A DNA stretch of 10,765 nt from Alphaproteobacteria bacterium (GTDB lineage: Bacteria > Pseudomonadota > Alphaproteobacteria > RF32 > CAG-239). The stretch spans positions 1 to 10,765 of the forward strand of contig JAHHRI010000044.1 of the NCBI GenBank assembly GCA_020025875.1, written 5' to 3'. Below, one piece after another: positions 1 through 7,629 of this stretch (the first letter of the stretch is position 1; each line of letters starts with the position of its first letter). A program made the translations under genes and the position numbers. The notes below the pieces were generated by a model, which was given only the letters and a program-made list of their open reading frames with translations, did no database searches and had not been told where the DNA came from.

Positions 1-50
1 CGCCCTTAAAGGGGATATCTATCACCCAAACTTTTCTTGGGTAACGGGCG
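1..50. other. Nested inverted repeats downstream of the cysteine-rich secreted gene
   Basis: The 54 bases after the stop codon of the minus-strand secreted gene contain several inverted repeats. ACCCAA at 24-29 pairs with TTGGGT at 37-42 around a 7-nt loop; in minus-strand RNA two more pairs, one of them a U-G wobble, extend it to 8 bp. CGCCC at 1-5 pairs with GGGCG at 46-50 as an outer arm, and CCCTTAAAGGG at 3-13 is itself palindromic and competes with the outer arm. No U-tract follows in either direction, so this is not a textbook intrinsic terminator. It may be a 3' UTR fold that stabilises or ends the transcript, or the edge of a repeat cut off by the window. The pairing is seen directly; the role is unknown. 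Confidence 0.35.
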
Positions 51-54
51 GGGA

Positions 55-2286
55 TTAATGACAGTCTAGCAAGTAAATAGGCTCTTTACAAACGTAGGCC
101 CATGTAGCACAATCATACCTATAATGTATATAGAATTCGTTATTTTCTTCCTTCTTACACGCTGAATTATTGCAGGCTAATACTTTACTACAGCTCCCAT
201 ATTGAGGAAGGTTGTAATGATGCACGAGGCGAGCCTGCTTTTTACTATCAACTGAGCAGAGTATATAATCATCTTTTGCTTCTTTGTTTTCACATCTAGT
301 ACGTTTTCCATCAGATTTACAGTATGTAACAGCCCATTTAAAATGGACATGAGGTTTCATGATATGATTTTTCATTGAACATGATTGCCAATAACCATCG
401 CTACTGTATTTAATTTTTGCATATTCTCCGGAACCATAATCTTTAGATATTATTGAACTGCCTGAAGATAAATAAATATCATATGCTTTACTGTTCTTAT
501 ATACATGCCATATCAAATTTTGTGAAAGCTTTGTATGCATCTTGTGTGCTCGTTTGGAGTGGTTGTAATTTGTTCCTAAAAACAGTTTAGTATAAATTTT
601 TGCCGGATTTTCCGTAGTTGCTCCGATAAATGCTATGCTTGTATCGTAATCTGCACCACTGTCATCTTGACTGGGATACATATACACAGAACCGACTGAA
701 AACTCCTGATCTTCTTTAAATCTGAAAGTCGCCATGTTTTTTCCTTTATAGCTCGGCGAAACTTCTATATCTATTTTTCCTCTGCCGGCATAGACGCCTT
801 CTTGGTTGAAAGACATACCGTCAAAAATAACCGGACTTTGAATTTTCAGCGTTCCCTTGATGTTGATCGCCGGCATGGCTTCGTAGCCCTCATTGTCATA
901 TTCTGCGGCATATACAAACTTCGGTTCATAGTCAACATTCGCCGGAATAATCCAGTTTTTGGCAATAATATCCACATTGTAGGCATTGATGCCGTAAGTG
1001 GTTGAAAAGGCATTGTTAATGTGACTCATATCCAGTTTTAGCCCGTAAAGCTTAATGGAACCTTTATCATAAGAGCCCCAATTAAAAGGCGAATGCTGGG
1101 GAATAAAAAAGCCGTTTTGGTTTGAAGGAGGTTGGTAAATGATGGTCGGTCTGGTCTTGCAACGTTCCTTCATATAACCACCCTCTATGGCACCAAACGC
1201 ACTGGCGCCGTAGTAGTTGATACCAGCGTAAATATGCGTCAGTTTCTGATTGGCTCCCAAAATGACGTTTTTGGTTTTGATGTAGGCAGGATTGCTGGTT
1301 GCATGCTTCAACTTGCTTTCCTTAATGTTGCCCGCACTTGCCACCAGAGTGTAACGATCTCTCTTTTCGGGATAAGTATCCAACCATTCGTCAACGGCTT
1401 CCTCACAGGTCAGTTCTCGGCAATTTCCGCCGTCACGACCGGGACGATAACCTTTTTCGCATTGCAAAATTTTGTATCGCTTGCCGTATGTACATTTTTC
1501 ATATCCGACACCCTCGCCGCCCAAAACATGGTCAAGCGTTGTTGCCGGATAAGAATCGCATTCGTAACAACGATCAAAATAATAAGCGCCGCCCTGAATG
1601 CAATAATATTCTTTCTTATCGATATTGCCGCCAAATTCGCAATCGCCGGCGGCAAACTCGTATTTTTCCCGATTGCAGATACAAGATCCATAACGGCTTA
1701 TGCCGTCTGTACCCGTACAGCCATCGTCGGAGGGTTCTGTTCCGTTAATGCAGTCCTCTTTCACATAACGATATATCGCCGGATTGCACACACAATCGGA
1801 AAAATATATCTTGGTTATGCTGCCGCCGCTGTTGGCATCGTACCCGCTCTGAACACAAGAACCGCCGTCGGCAATCGCCCCCGGATACTTGTTTTTGCAG
1901 GAAGTTTCTTCGTATTTGTCGTTAAAAGGGAATTGGGCATCACAAACGCATTTGTGCTTGCTGCCGCATTTGCCGTCGGAAACCAGCGGATAACTGCACA
2001 AATCATAAGCATAGTCCTTACCGCAGCACATCACATAGTTGTTGTTGTAGGGGCAATAGCCAACCACATATTTAGACTGATCCGTGCATTGATCTTTAAA
2101 CACATACCCTTCATTTTCACACAGTTTTCCGTCTTCCCCCGGATCTTTATAGTTTTCAAAACTGCCGCCGCCGGAGCAATCGGGCTCGCCGACAAAGCAA
2201 ACCTTGGCAATCGTCGGGCCGGTCAGCAGCAGACAAAAACAGCCTACCAACAGACTTAACCCTATGGTTTTATACAATATTTTCAT
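55..2286 (-). CDS. Secreted cysteine-rich protein of unknown function, 743 aa
   Basis: I do not recognise a named family. The start is supported by a purine-rich ribosome site (AGAGGGG, 7 nt upstream) and by an N-terminal signal peptide: Lys at 2 and 6, hydrophobic core about residues 8-21, plausible signal peptidase cut after Ala27. Export to the periplasm or cell surface is therefore likely. Residues 30-294 are cysteine-rich and repeat a pattern of an aromatic or polar stretch, C-x-C, Asp/Asn, aromatic, then another Cys: C113/C115, C165/C167 and C202/C204, with a looser C-x-x-C at C240/C243. Residues about 310-630 have a single Cys (376) and are rich in short beta-prone Val/Ile/Tyr strands, possibly a beta-helix or adhesin-like fold. 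Residues 636-742 are again cysteine-rich. Such spacing suggests disulfide-bonded extracellular modules. DNA for the C-terminal quarter is more AT-rich than the rest. The gene is alone, 148 nt downstream of the SpmAB gene. Upstream TATAAC and TACAAT hexamers could be -10 elements, but no matching -35 was found. Confidence 0.8.
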   Translation of the reverse strand: MKILYKTIGLSLLVGCFCLLLTGPTIAKVCFVGEPDCSGGGSFENYKDPGEDGKLCENEGYVFKDQCTDQSKYVVGYCPYNNNYVMCCGKDYAYDLCSYPLVSDGKCGSKHKCVCDAQFPFNDKYEETSCKNKYPGAIADGGSCVQSGYDANSGGSITKIYFSDCVCNPAIYRYVKEDCINGTEPSDDGCTGTDGISRYGSCICNREKYEFAAGDCEFGGNIDKKEYYCIQGGAYYFDRCYECDSYPATTLDHVLGGEGVGYEKCTYGKRYKILQCEKGYRPGRDGGNCRELTCEEAVDEWLDTYPEKRDRYTLVASAGNIKESKLKHATSNPAYIKTKNVILGANQKLTHIYAGINYYGASAFGAIEGGYMKERCKTRPTIIYQPPSNQNGFFIPQHSPFNWGSYDKGSIKLYGLKLDMSHINNAFSTTYGINAYNVDIIAKNWIIPANVDYEPKFVYAAEYDNEGYEAMPAINIKGTLKIQSPVIFDGMSFNQEGVYAGRGKIDIEVSPSYKGKNMATFRFKEDQEFSVGSVYMYPSQDDSGADYDTSIAFIGATTENPAKIYTKLFLGTNYNHSKRAHKMHTKLSQNLIWHVYKNSKAYDIYLSSGSSIISKDYGSGEYAKIKYSSDGYWQSCSMKNHIMKPHVHFKWAVTYCKSDGKRTRCENKEAKDDYILCSVDSKKQARLVHHYNLPQYGSCSKVLACNNSACKKEENNEFYIHYRYDCATWAYVCKEPIYLLDCH

Positions 2287-2434
2287 AACCCTTCCCCTCT
2301 AAAAAAATATTTCGTTCAGGTGATGTAAAATATTGTACGTTATTTCGTTATAGTCTTTTTCTTCGCTATCCCTTGCTTTTTCGTCTTGATTTTTGCGGCA
2401 TTTTAACGTACCTTTTTTTACGGCAGATCAAAAT

Positions 2435-3664
2435 CTATTTGCCATAAAAACAATAGCTAACGACAATCGCCGTGGCTATGCCCGCCAAATCGGCCAGTAG
2501 CGCACAAGGCAGCGCCGAGCGGGTTTTGTTTATCTTAACCGCGCCAAAATAAACCGCCAAAACATAAAAAGTTGTTTCCGTTGACCCTTGAACAACAGAG
2601 GCCACAAAGCCCGAAAAACTGTCAACCCCGTAAGTCTGCATGGTTTCGATCATCAGCGCGCGAGATCCACTGCCGGAAAGCGGCTTCATTAACGCTGTCG
2701 GCAGAGCCGGTACAAATGCCGTATCCACCCCCAAAGCAAGCAAAAGCTTTTCTAAGCCGCCAAGCAGCCAATCAAACATTCCCGAAGCCCGAAAAACAGC
2801 AATCGCCGTCAGCATGGCCACCAGATAGGGAATGATCGTTACCGCAATTTTAAAGCCTTCTTTGGCTCCTTCAACAAACAGCTCATAAACATCTTTTTTC
2901 TTCCACAAGCCCCACAAAATGAAAAAAGCCACCACCGAAAACAAAACCATGTTGCCGAAAACTGTTGAAACCAAAGCCCGATCCTTGTCCGGCAGACGCA
3001 GAAAACCCCAAGCAACGGCTATGACCGCAACCACTGCCGCAAACAACCAGCCCAGCACCACCCTATTGAAAAGATTGATTTTTTGCACCAAAGCAACCGA
3101 CAAAAAGCCAACCAGCGTTGAAACTGAAGTTGCCAGCAGAATCGGCACAAAAACAGCTGCCGGATTTTCGCTGCCGAGTTCTGACCGATACATCAAAATC
3201 GTCATCGGAATGAGGGTTACGGAAGAAGAATTGAGCACCATAAACATAATCTGCGCATCGGAAGCCGTATCTTTGTGCGGATTGTCCGCTTGCAGCTGTT
3301 CCATGGCTTTTAAGCCGGCAGGGGTGGCGGCGTTGTCAAGCCCCAAGATGTTGGCGGCAATGTTCATCACCATCGAACCGACGGCAGGCGAATTTGCCGA
3401 CACGTCCGGCATAATCCGCGCAAACAAAGGCTTGAGCAAACGCGCCAGCGCGTCGGTCATTCCCGATTGTTCGGCAATTTTCAACAAACCCAGCCACAGG
3501 CAAAGTACGCCGGTGAGGTTGATGGCAATTAAAAAAGCAGACTTTGCCGAGGAAAACAACGCCGCCGTCAGCTCGTTCCAAACAACCCAGTCGCCGCCCA
3601 AACTGCGATAAAACGCACCGGCAAAAGCAGAGAGAAAAAAGAACGACCACACTATTTTGAGCAT
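2435..3664 (-). CDS. Fused SpmA-SpmB spore maturation-like membrane protein, 409 aa
   Basis: This polytopic inner-membrane protein joins the two proteins that Bacillus encodes separately as SpmA and SpmB, both of the nucleoside-recognition (Gate) superfamily. The N-terminal half carries the SpmA hallmark NIAANILGLDNAATP at residues 101-115, followed by GLKAM. The C-terminal half has the SpmB hallmarks KPLSGSGSR at 327-335 and STETTFYVLAVYFG at 361-374. Hydrophobic segments are visible around residues 4-17, 42-62, 170-195, 203-222, 236-254, 275-292 and 385-406. In Bacillus the pair is needed for spore core dehydration; the fused form is known from Gram-negative bacteria that do not sporulate, where its substrate is unclear. 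Its start overlaps the end of the ABC exporter gene by 13 nt and its ribosome site is weak (GGGAAA), which suggests translational coupling. It is the last gene of the tgt operon. Full length, no defect seen. Confidence 0.9.
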   Translation of the reverse strand: MLKIVWSFFFLSAFAGAFYRSLGGDWVVWNELTAALFSSAKSAFLIAINLTGVLCLWLGLLKIAEQSGMTDALARLLKPLFARIMPDVSANSPAVGSMVMNIAANILGLDNAATPAGLKAMEQLQADNPHKDTASDAQIMFMVLNSSSVTLIPMTILMYRSELGSENPAAVFVPILLATSVSTLVGFLSVALVQKINLFNRVVLGWLFAAVVAVIAVAWGFLRLPDKDRALVSTVFGNMVLFSVVAFFILWGLWKKKDVYELFVEGAKEGFKIAVTIIPYLVAMLTAIAVFRASGMFDWLLGGLEKLLLALGVDTAFVPALPTALMKPLSGSGSRALMIETMQTYGVDSFSGFVASVVQGSTETTFYVLAVYFGAVKINKTRSALPCALLADLAGIATAIVVSYCFYGK

Positions 3665-5442
3665 GGCACTTTCCCGTCAATTTCAAGCAAACCTGATGTC
3701 TGCATGGCAAAAAAGCTCTTGTAGACACCTTGTCGGCGCAACAACGCCGTATGAGAACCGCTCTCAACGATCCGCCCTTTGTCCATAACAATAATCCGAT
3801 CCATTTCTTTGATGGTGGAAAGCCTATGGGCAATAGCAATGACCGTTTTGTTTTTCATCAGGTCTTTTAAGGATTCCTGAATGTATTTTTCGCTTTCGCT
3901 GTCCAGAGCCGAGGTTGCCTCGTCCAAAATGAGAATCGGGGCGTCTTTCAAAATGGCGCGCGCAATCGCTATCCGCTGGCGTTCCCCGCCGGAGAGCATC
4001 ACGCCGCGTTCGCCGACCTTGCTCTGGTATCCGTTCGGCAGGCGCATAATAAAATCGTGAATATAGGCGCGGCGGGCTGCCGCATACACTTCTTCGTCGG
4101 TTGCGGACGTGCGGCCGTAGCGGATATTTTCCATAATGCTGCGGTTAAACATATTGGGATCTTGCGGTATCAGGGCAATTTGCCGGCGAAGGCTGTCTTG
4201 AGCAATATGGGCAATATCCTGACCGTCAATCGTGATTTTGCCGTGCTGAATATCATAATAGCGGGAAAGCAGCTTGATCAGGGTGGTTTTGCCCGATCCG
4301 GAACGCCCGACAAAGCCGACTTTTTCGCCGCCGGCAATATGCAAATTGAACCCGCTAAACAAATTGGGCATATTTTTATAGTGATAGTTGAGGTCAACAA
4401 AACTGATCTCGCCTTTTTGCAGGTTCAGTTTATCGGCGTCGTCCGCATCGTGAACCTCGCATGGCTTGGATAAAAGCGTCAGCCCGTCACTGATGTTGCC
4501 GTAAATTTTGAAAAAATGCACAATATTCATCGAAAGCATGCCGAATATCTGGTTTAACATTGCTATCAGCGACTGTAAAAACACAAAGTTGGCAATGTCA
4601 ATTTCGTCGATATACCAATACCACACCGGCAAAGCATAAAACAAAATCTGTATCAAGGCGCGAAGCAGATTTTGCCAAACGGAAATGATGCCAAATTTTT
4701 TTATTTCCGCCCGATCCGCCGCGATCGCCGCTTTCATAAACTTGAAATAGTTTTGTCGTTCAAAATGGTAATTGCTAAAATTTTTGACCAAAACCGCGTT
4801 GCTGATGCTGTCCACCAAAACACCGCTGGCTTCCGACATCGTTTGCGCCCGTTTTTTAGAAATTTGCACCATACGGCGACTGAGGCAATAGCTGACATAA
4901 AATACCGTTATATTAAGCACTGCCAAAATCAACGCCAAAGTCACATTAACTTTGATGACAAACCCGAGGGTAATCAGCATGGCAGAAAGCGGCGTCAGAA
5001 ACCCCCAGATTAAAAAGTAGTACATCGGATAAATGCTGTCGATAATCGTTTTTGTCTTACTGGAGATATTGCCTGCCATTTCTTCGGCAAAAAAAACCGG
5101 CGATTGTTGGTGGACATAGTCGAACAAATCCTTTGCCACCGCCGCCAAACAATGCGGCATAAAATTTGCCTCAAGAAAACGCATAATGCTTTGTATCAAA
5201 TTTTTCAGCAAAAGCAAGGAGGAGGCAATGACCACCAAGGTCAACGCCCGTTTCAGCGCCGCCGTCCGTTCCTCTCCGCCGGAGATGACGGCAACGATTT
5301 CTGCCGCATAATAAAGCGACAGTCGCATTAAAAATTCCCCCCCGATAATGGCTGCCAAACAGCAGAAAAACAAAAATTTCTGTCGGGAAAAATAAGACCA
5401 AAGGAAGTTCCATACTGATGACGGAACGGTTTTTATTTCCAT
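3652..5442 (-). CDS. ABC exporter with fused membrane and ATPase domains (MsbA-type), 596 aa
   Basis: This is a half-transporter that should homodimerise in the inner membrane and export a substrate using ATP. About six membrane segments lie in residues 22-305 (roughly 22-45, 64-88, 140-162, 164-186, 253-275 and 285-305). The nucleotide-binding domain follows from about 343: Walker A GRSGSGKTT at 379-387, Q-loop Gln427, signature LSGGERQR at 483-490, Walker B ILILDEATSALD at 503-514 with catalytic Glu508, and switch His539. All key residues are intact, so it should be active. Length and order match the MsbA/multidrug-lipid exporter group, but the substrate cannot be read from the sequence; lipid, peptide or drug are all possible. 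The ribosome site AGGAAG lies 5 nt before the ATG. It overlaps the LOG-family gene upstream by 10 nt and the SpmAB gene downstream by 13 nt, so all three are probably on one transcript. Confidence 0.93.
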   Translation of the reverse strand: MEIKTVPSSVWNFLWSYFSRQKFLFFCCLAAIIGGEFLMRLSLYYAAEIVAVISGGEERTAALKRALTLVVIASSLLLLKNLIQSIMRFLEANFMPHCLAAVAKDLFDYVHQQSPVFFAEEMAGNISSKTKTIIDSIYPMYYFLIWGFLTPLSAMLITLGFVIKVNVTLALILAVLNITVFYVSYCLSRRMVQISKKRAQTMSEASGVLVDSISNAVLVKNFSNYHFERQNYFKFMKAAIAADRAEIKKFGIISVWQNLLRALIQILFYALPVWYWYIDEIDIANFVFLQSLIAMLNQIFGMLSMNIVHFFKIYGNISDGLTLLSKPCEVHDADDADKLNLQKGEISFVDLNYHYKNMPNLFSGFNLHIAGGEKVGFVGRSGSGKTTLIKLLSRYYDIQHGKITIDGQDIAHIAQDSLRRQIALIPQDPNMFNRSIMENIRYGRTSATDEEVYAAARRAYIHDFIMRLPNGYQSKVGERGVMLSGGERQRIAIARAILKDAPILILDEATSALDSESEKYIQESLKDLMKNKTVIAIAHRLSTIKEMDRIIVMDKGRIVESGSHTALLRRQGVYKSFFAMQTSGLLEIDGKVPCSK

Positions 5443-6359
5443 TTTTTCTTCCTTTGTTTTAAGCGGGTCAGCTTATCGCTGACAATGGCGGTATCGCGAC
5501 CGGTTTTTGCCAACCGATCATACATCCGCTCAATTTCCTTTTCCAAATAGGCTTGTTCAATTTCGTTGGCCAGCCCTTGTTTTTGTTCTTCGCTGCCGTG
5601 GGCGTCGATGGCTTCCATTTCTGCACGGATATCTTCCACATGAATGCTGCTGTCGGTTTTCTTTTTTAGAAAATACGGAAGTTCATAAGCCAGTTGGCGG
5701 GCGTTGGCATATGCCTCTTTGGCATCGGTACAGTTGTTGTATCGCATACGCAGCAACCGAAAAGCCGTTTCCAGCTCTTCGCTGTCGTCCACCACGATAA
5801 ACGGCACCGGCAAAGCAAAACCGCTCGATGCCAAAACTTTAAGATATTCCAAAATATGATAGAAAAATCCGTTGATGTTATAGATGATGAAAGGTTTGAT
5901 TTTTAAAAAACCGTCTTGCATGGCCACGCAGTCGTATGCCAATTCGTCCAAAGTGCCGACGCCGCCGGGGGCAAAGACGACAATATCTGCTTCCAGCAGT
6001 TTGATCTTGCGGTTTTCGAGGGTATCTTCCACCACGACCTCTCCGATCTGCTGCAAAACTTCGTCTTTTTCGTAAAGTTCATAATATTCTCGGGTGGTCA
6101 CGCCGACAATCGGCGTTACCTCGCCATAATATTTATCCTTGCGCTCTCGCCAGTTATCCAGCACGCCGCGGGCAACCGCCCCCATCACTCCGGAGTTGGA
6201 AAAGCCATAATCCAGACGAAAACCCATTTTGGCGATTTTGGCACCCATTTTATAGCATTCTTCAACATATGCCGGATCTTTGCCGTCGCAATGCCCGCCG
6301 GAAACGCAAACGCGCAAATTTTTGATGTTTTCGACACAATCTTTTTTTTCTTCCGTCAT
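5433..6359 (-). CDS. LOG-family Rossmann-fold protein (phosphoribohydrolase-like) with long C-terminal tail, 308 aa
   Basis: LOG-family proteins, often misnamed lysine decarboxylases, cleave nucleoside 5'-monophosphates to a free base and ribose 5-phosphate. The fold and key motif are present: PGGVGTLDE at residues 131-139 matches the PGGxGTxxE signature, and R117-K118 match the conserved arginine region, so the usual Arg and Glu catalytic pair (R117, E139) is kept. The glycine loop near residues 52-60 reads GFSNSGVMG, with Phe where many members have a second Gly. The protein is longer than typical members of roughly 180-250 residues: after about residue 205 it has a highly charged, helical tail, probably coiled coil around 257-308, ending in a run of lysines. 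It is likely cytosolic. The start is supported by GAGGAG 8 nt upstream; those bases are the last two Glu codons of tgt. Two nt separate it from the tgt stop and it overlaps the ABC gene by 10 nt. True substrate unknown. Confidence 0.87.
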   Translation of the reverse strand: MTEEKKDCVENIKNLRVCVSGGHCDGKDPAYVEECYKMGAKIAKMGFRLDYGFSNSGVMGAVARGVLDNWRERKDKYYGEVTPIVGVTTREYYELYEKDEVLQQIGEVVVEDTLENRKIKLLEADIVVFAPGGVGTLDELAYDCVAMQDGFLKIKPFIIYNINGFFYHILEYLKVLASSGFALPVPFIVVDDSEELETAFRLLRMRYNNCTDAKEAYANARQLAYELPYFLKKKTDSSIHVEDIRAEMEAIDAHGSEEQKQGLANEIEQAYLEKEIERMYDRLAKTGRDTAIVSDKLTRLKQRKKKWK

Positions 6360-6361
6360 GT

Positions 6362-7486
6362 TTATATCTCCTCAATGTCACCTTTGGCTTGGTCGGCATA
6401 AAATGCCGCCGCAAAATCTTCCAATGTATTATTTTCAATCGCCGTTCGCAGCCCCGACATCAGCCGCTGATAGTAGCGGATGTTGTGCCATGTCAGGAGC
6501 ATAACCGCCAAAATTTCGTTACTCTTTTGCAGATGATGCAGATAAGCGCGGCTATAGTTGCTGCATAGCGGACAGTCGCAACCTTCTTCCAGCGGACGCG
6601 GATCTTCGCGGTGACGGGCGTTGCGAATGTTAACGGTGCCCAAATGGGTAAACGCCTGAGCGGTACGTCCGGAACGTGTCGGCATAACGCAATCAAACAT
6701 ATCCACCCCGCGCAAAACGGCACCGACAATATCGTCCGGCCGCCCAACTCCCATTAAGTAGCGCGGCTTGTCGTCGGGCAACATTTCCGGCGAATAATCC
6801 AACACTTCAAACATCTTCTCCTGTCCTTCGCCGACAGCCAGCCCGCCGATGGCATAACCGTCAAAGCCTATTTCTTTGAGTTGTTGGGCTGACCATGCGC
6901 GCAAATCTTGATAATCGCCGCCCTGCTGAATGCCGAAAATGCCGTAACCCTCCCGATTAACCCAAGCGTCTTTGCTGCGTTTGGCCCAACGCATAGACAT
7001 TTCAACCGATTTTTTTACGGTTTCGAAAGAAGCCGGTAGCTTGACGCATTCGTCTAAACACATAGTGATGTTAGAATCGAGCTTATGCTGAATTTTCATG
7101 GATTCTTCCGGCGACAAAAAATATTTTTTGCCGTCCACATGGGAGCTGAACTCTACGCCGTCTTCGCTTAGCTTGCGCAGTCCGTTCAGGCTCATAACCT
7201 GAAAACCGCCGGAATCGGTTAAAATCGGCTTTGACCAATTCATAAATTGGTGCAAGCCGCCCATCTTTTCCACCAGATCCGCCCCCGGACGAAGCATTAA
7301 ATGATAGGTGTTGCCGAGCAAAATTTCTGCGCCGGTTGCCGCTACGGATTCCGGCATCATGGCCTTGACCGTGGCACAAGTGCCGACCGGCATAAAAGCC
7401 GGAGTGTTCACAACACCGTGTTTGGTATGCAGACGACCGCGACGGGCTTTGCCGGAGCGACCGAGAATCTCAAATTTCAAGCTCAT
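6362..7486 (-). CDS. tgt: Queuine/preQ1 tRNA-guanine transglycosylase, 374 aa
   Basis: Tgt swaps guanine at the wobble position 34 of tRNAs for Asp, Asn, His and Tyr with preQ1, an early committed step towards queuosine in bacteria. The sequence is full length and carries all the landmarks: DSGGFQVMSL at residues 91-100 with the general acid/base Asp91, CLDEC around Asp145 for base recognition, GIQQGG at 185-190, the nucleophile Asp265 in MFDCVMPTR (263-271), and the zinc site C303-x-C305-x2-C308 with His334. These correspond by alignment in my head to Asp102, Asp156, Asp280 and Cys318/Cys320/Cys323/His349 of the Zymomonas enzyme. It is the first gene of a four-gene minus-strand operon. The ribosome site is poor (GGGAA too far upstream, then an A-rich spacer). 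The other queuosine genes, such as queA, are not in the window. Confidence 0.97.
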   Translation of the reverse strand: MSLKFEILGRSGKARRGRLHTKHGVVNTPAFMPVGTCATVKAMMPESVAATGAEILLGNTYHLMLRPGADLVEKMGGLHQFMNWSKPILTDSGGFQVMSLNGLRKLSEDGVEFSSHVDGKKYFLSPEESMKIQHKLDSNITMCLDECVKLPASFETVKKSVEMSMRWAKRSKDAWVNREGYGIFGIQQGGDYQDLRAWSAQQLKEIGFDGYAIGGLAVGEGQEKMFEVLDYSPEMLPDDKPRYLMGVGRPDDIVGAVLRGVDMFDCVMPTRSGRTAQAFTHLGTVNIRNARHREDPRPLEEGCDCPLCSNYSRAYLHHLQKSNEILAVMLLTWHNIRYYQRLMSGLRTAIENNTLEDFAAAFYADQAKGDIEEI

Positions 7487-7517
7487 CTTTTTTTGTTTCC
7501 CTCATGTTTTTGTCCCT

Positions 7518-7546
7518 ATAATGAAGCAAAAGACCGTGCTTAGCAA
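7518..7546 (-). promoter_or_regulatory. Putative sigma-70-type promoter for the tgt operon
   Basis: On the minus strand, TTGCTA (complement of 7541-7546) is followed by a 17-nt spacer and CATTAT (complement of 7518-7523). Each hexamer matches the consensus at four of six positions with ideal spacing, and the site ends about 31 nt before the tgt start codon. No better pair was found in the 143-nt divergent region. This is a by-eye match only. Confidence 0.4.
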
Positions 7547-7595
7547 GAGGGTTTCGTTATTTTCCATAGACATCTGCAACTATTTCATTTAAACT

Positions 7596-7602
7596 AAGGA
7601 GG
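7596..7602 (+). promoter_or_regulatory. Strong Shine-Dalgarno sequence, too far from the first ATG
   Basis: AAGGAGG at 7596-7602 is a near-perfect anti-16S match, but the first ATG of the following gene is at 7630, 27 nt away. In the gap there is no ATG, GTG or TTG at a normal distance. An in-frame ATT codon at 7612 lies 9 nt after the motif, the usual spacing. Either the gene starts at a rare AUU codon, or the ATG is used with a distant or vestigial ribosome site. Confidence 0.5.
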
Positions 7603-7629
7603 TTATAAATAATTATTAATTTTTATCAT

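Noticed and set aside
1132..2259. Long plus-strand open frame (375 codons) antisense to the cysteine-rich secreted gene
   Set aside because: Its translation is a low-complexity hydrophobic mix with no motif, whereas the minus strand has a signal peptide, ordered Cys motifs and a ribosome site. It is a shadow frame.
2287..2434. Terminator or promoter pair in the gap between the SpmAB gene and the secreted protein gene
   Set aside because: No stable hairpin with a U-tract was found, and the TATAAC and TACAAT hexamers lack a -35 at suitable spacing. The two genes could even be cotranscribed.
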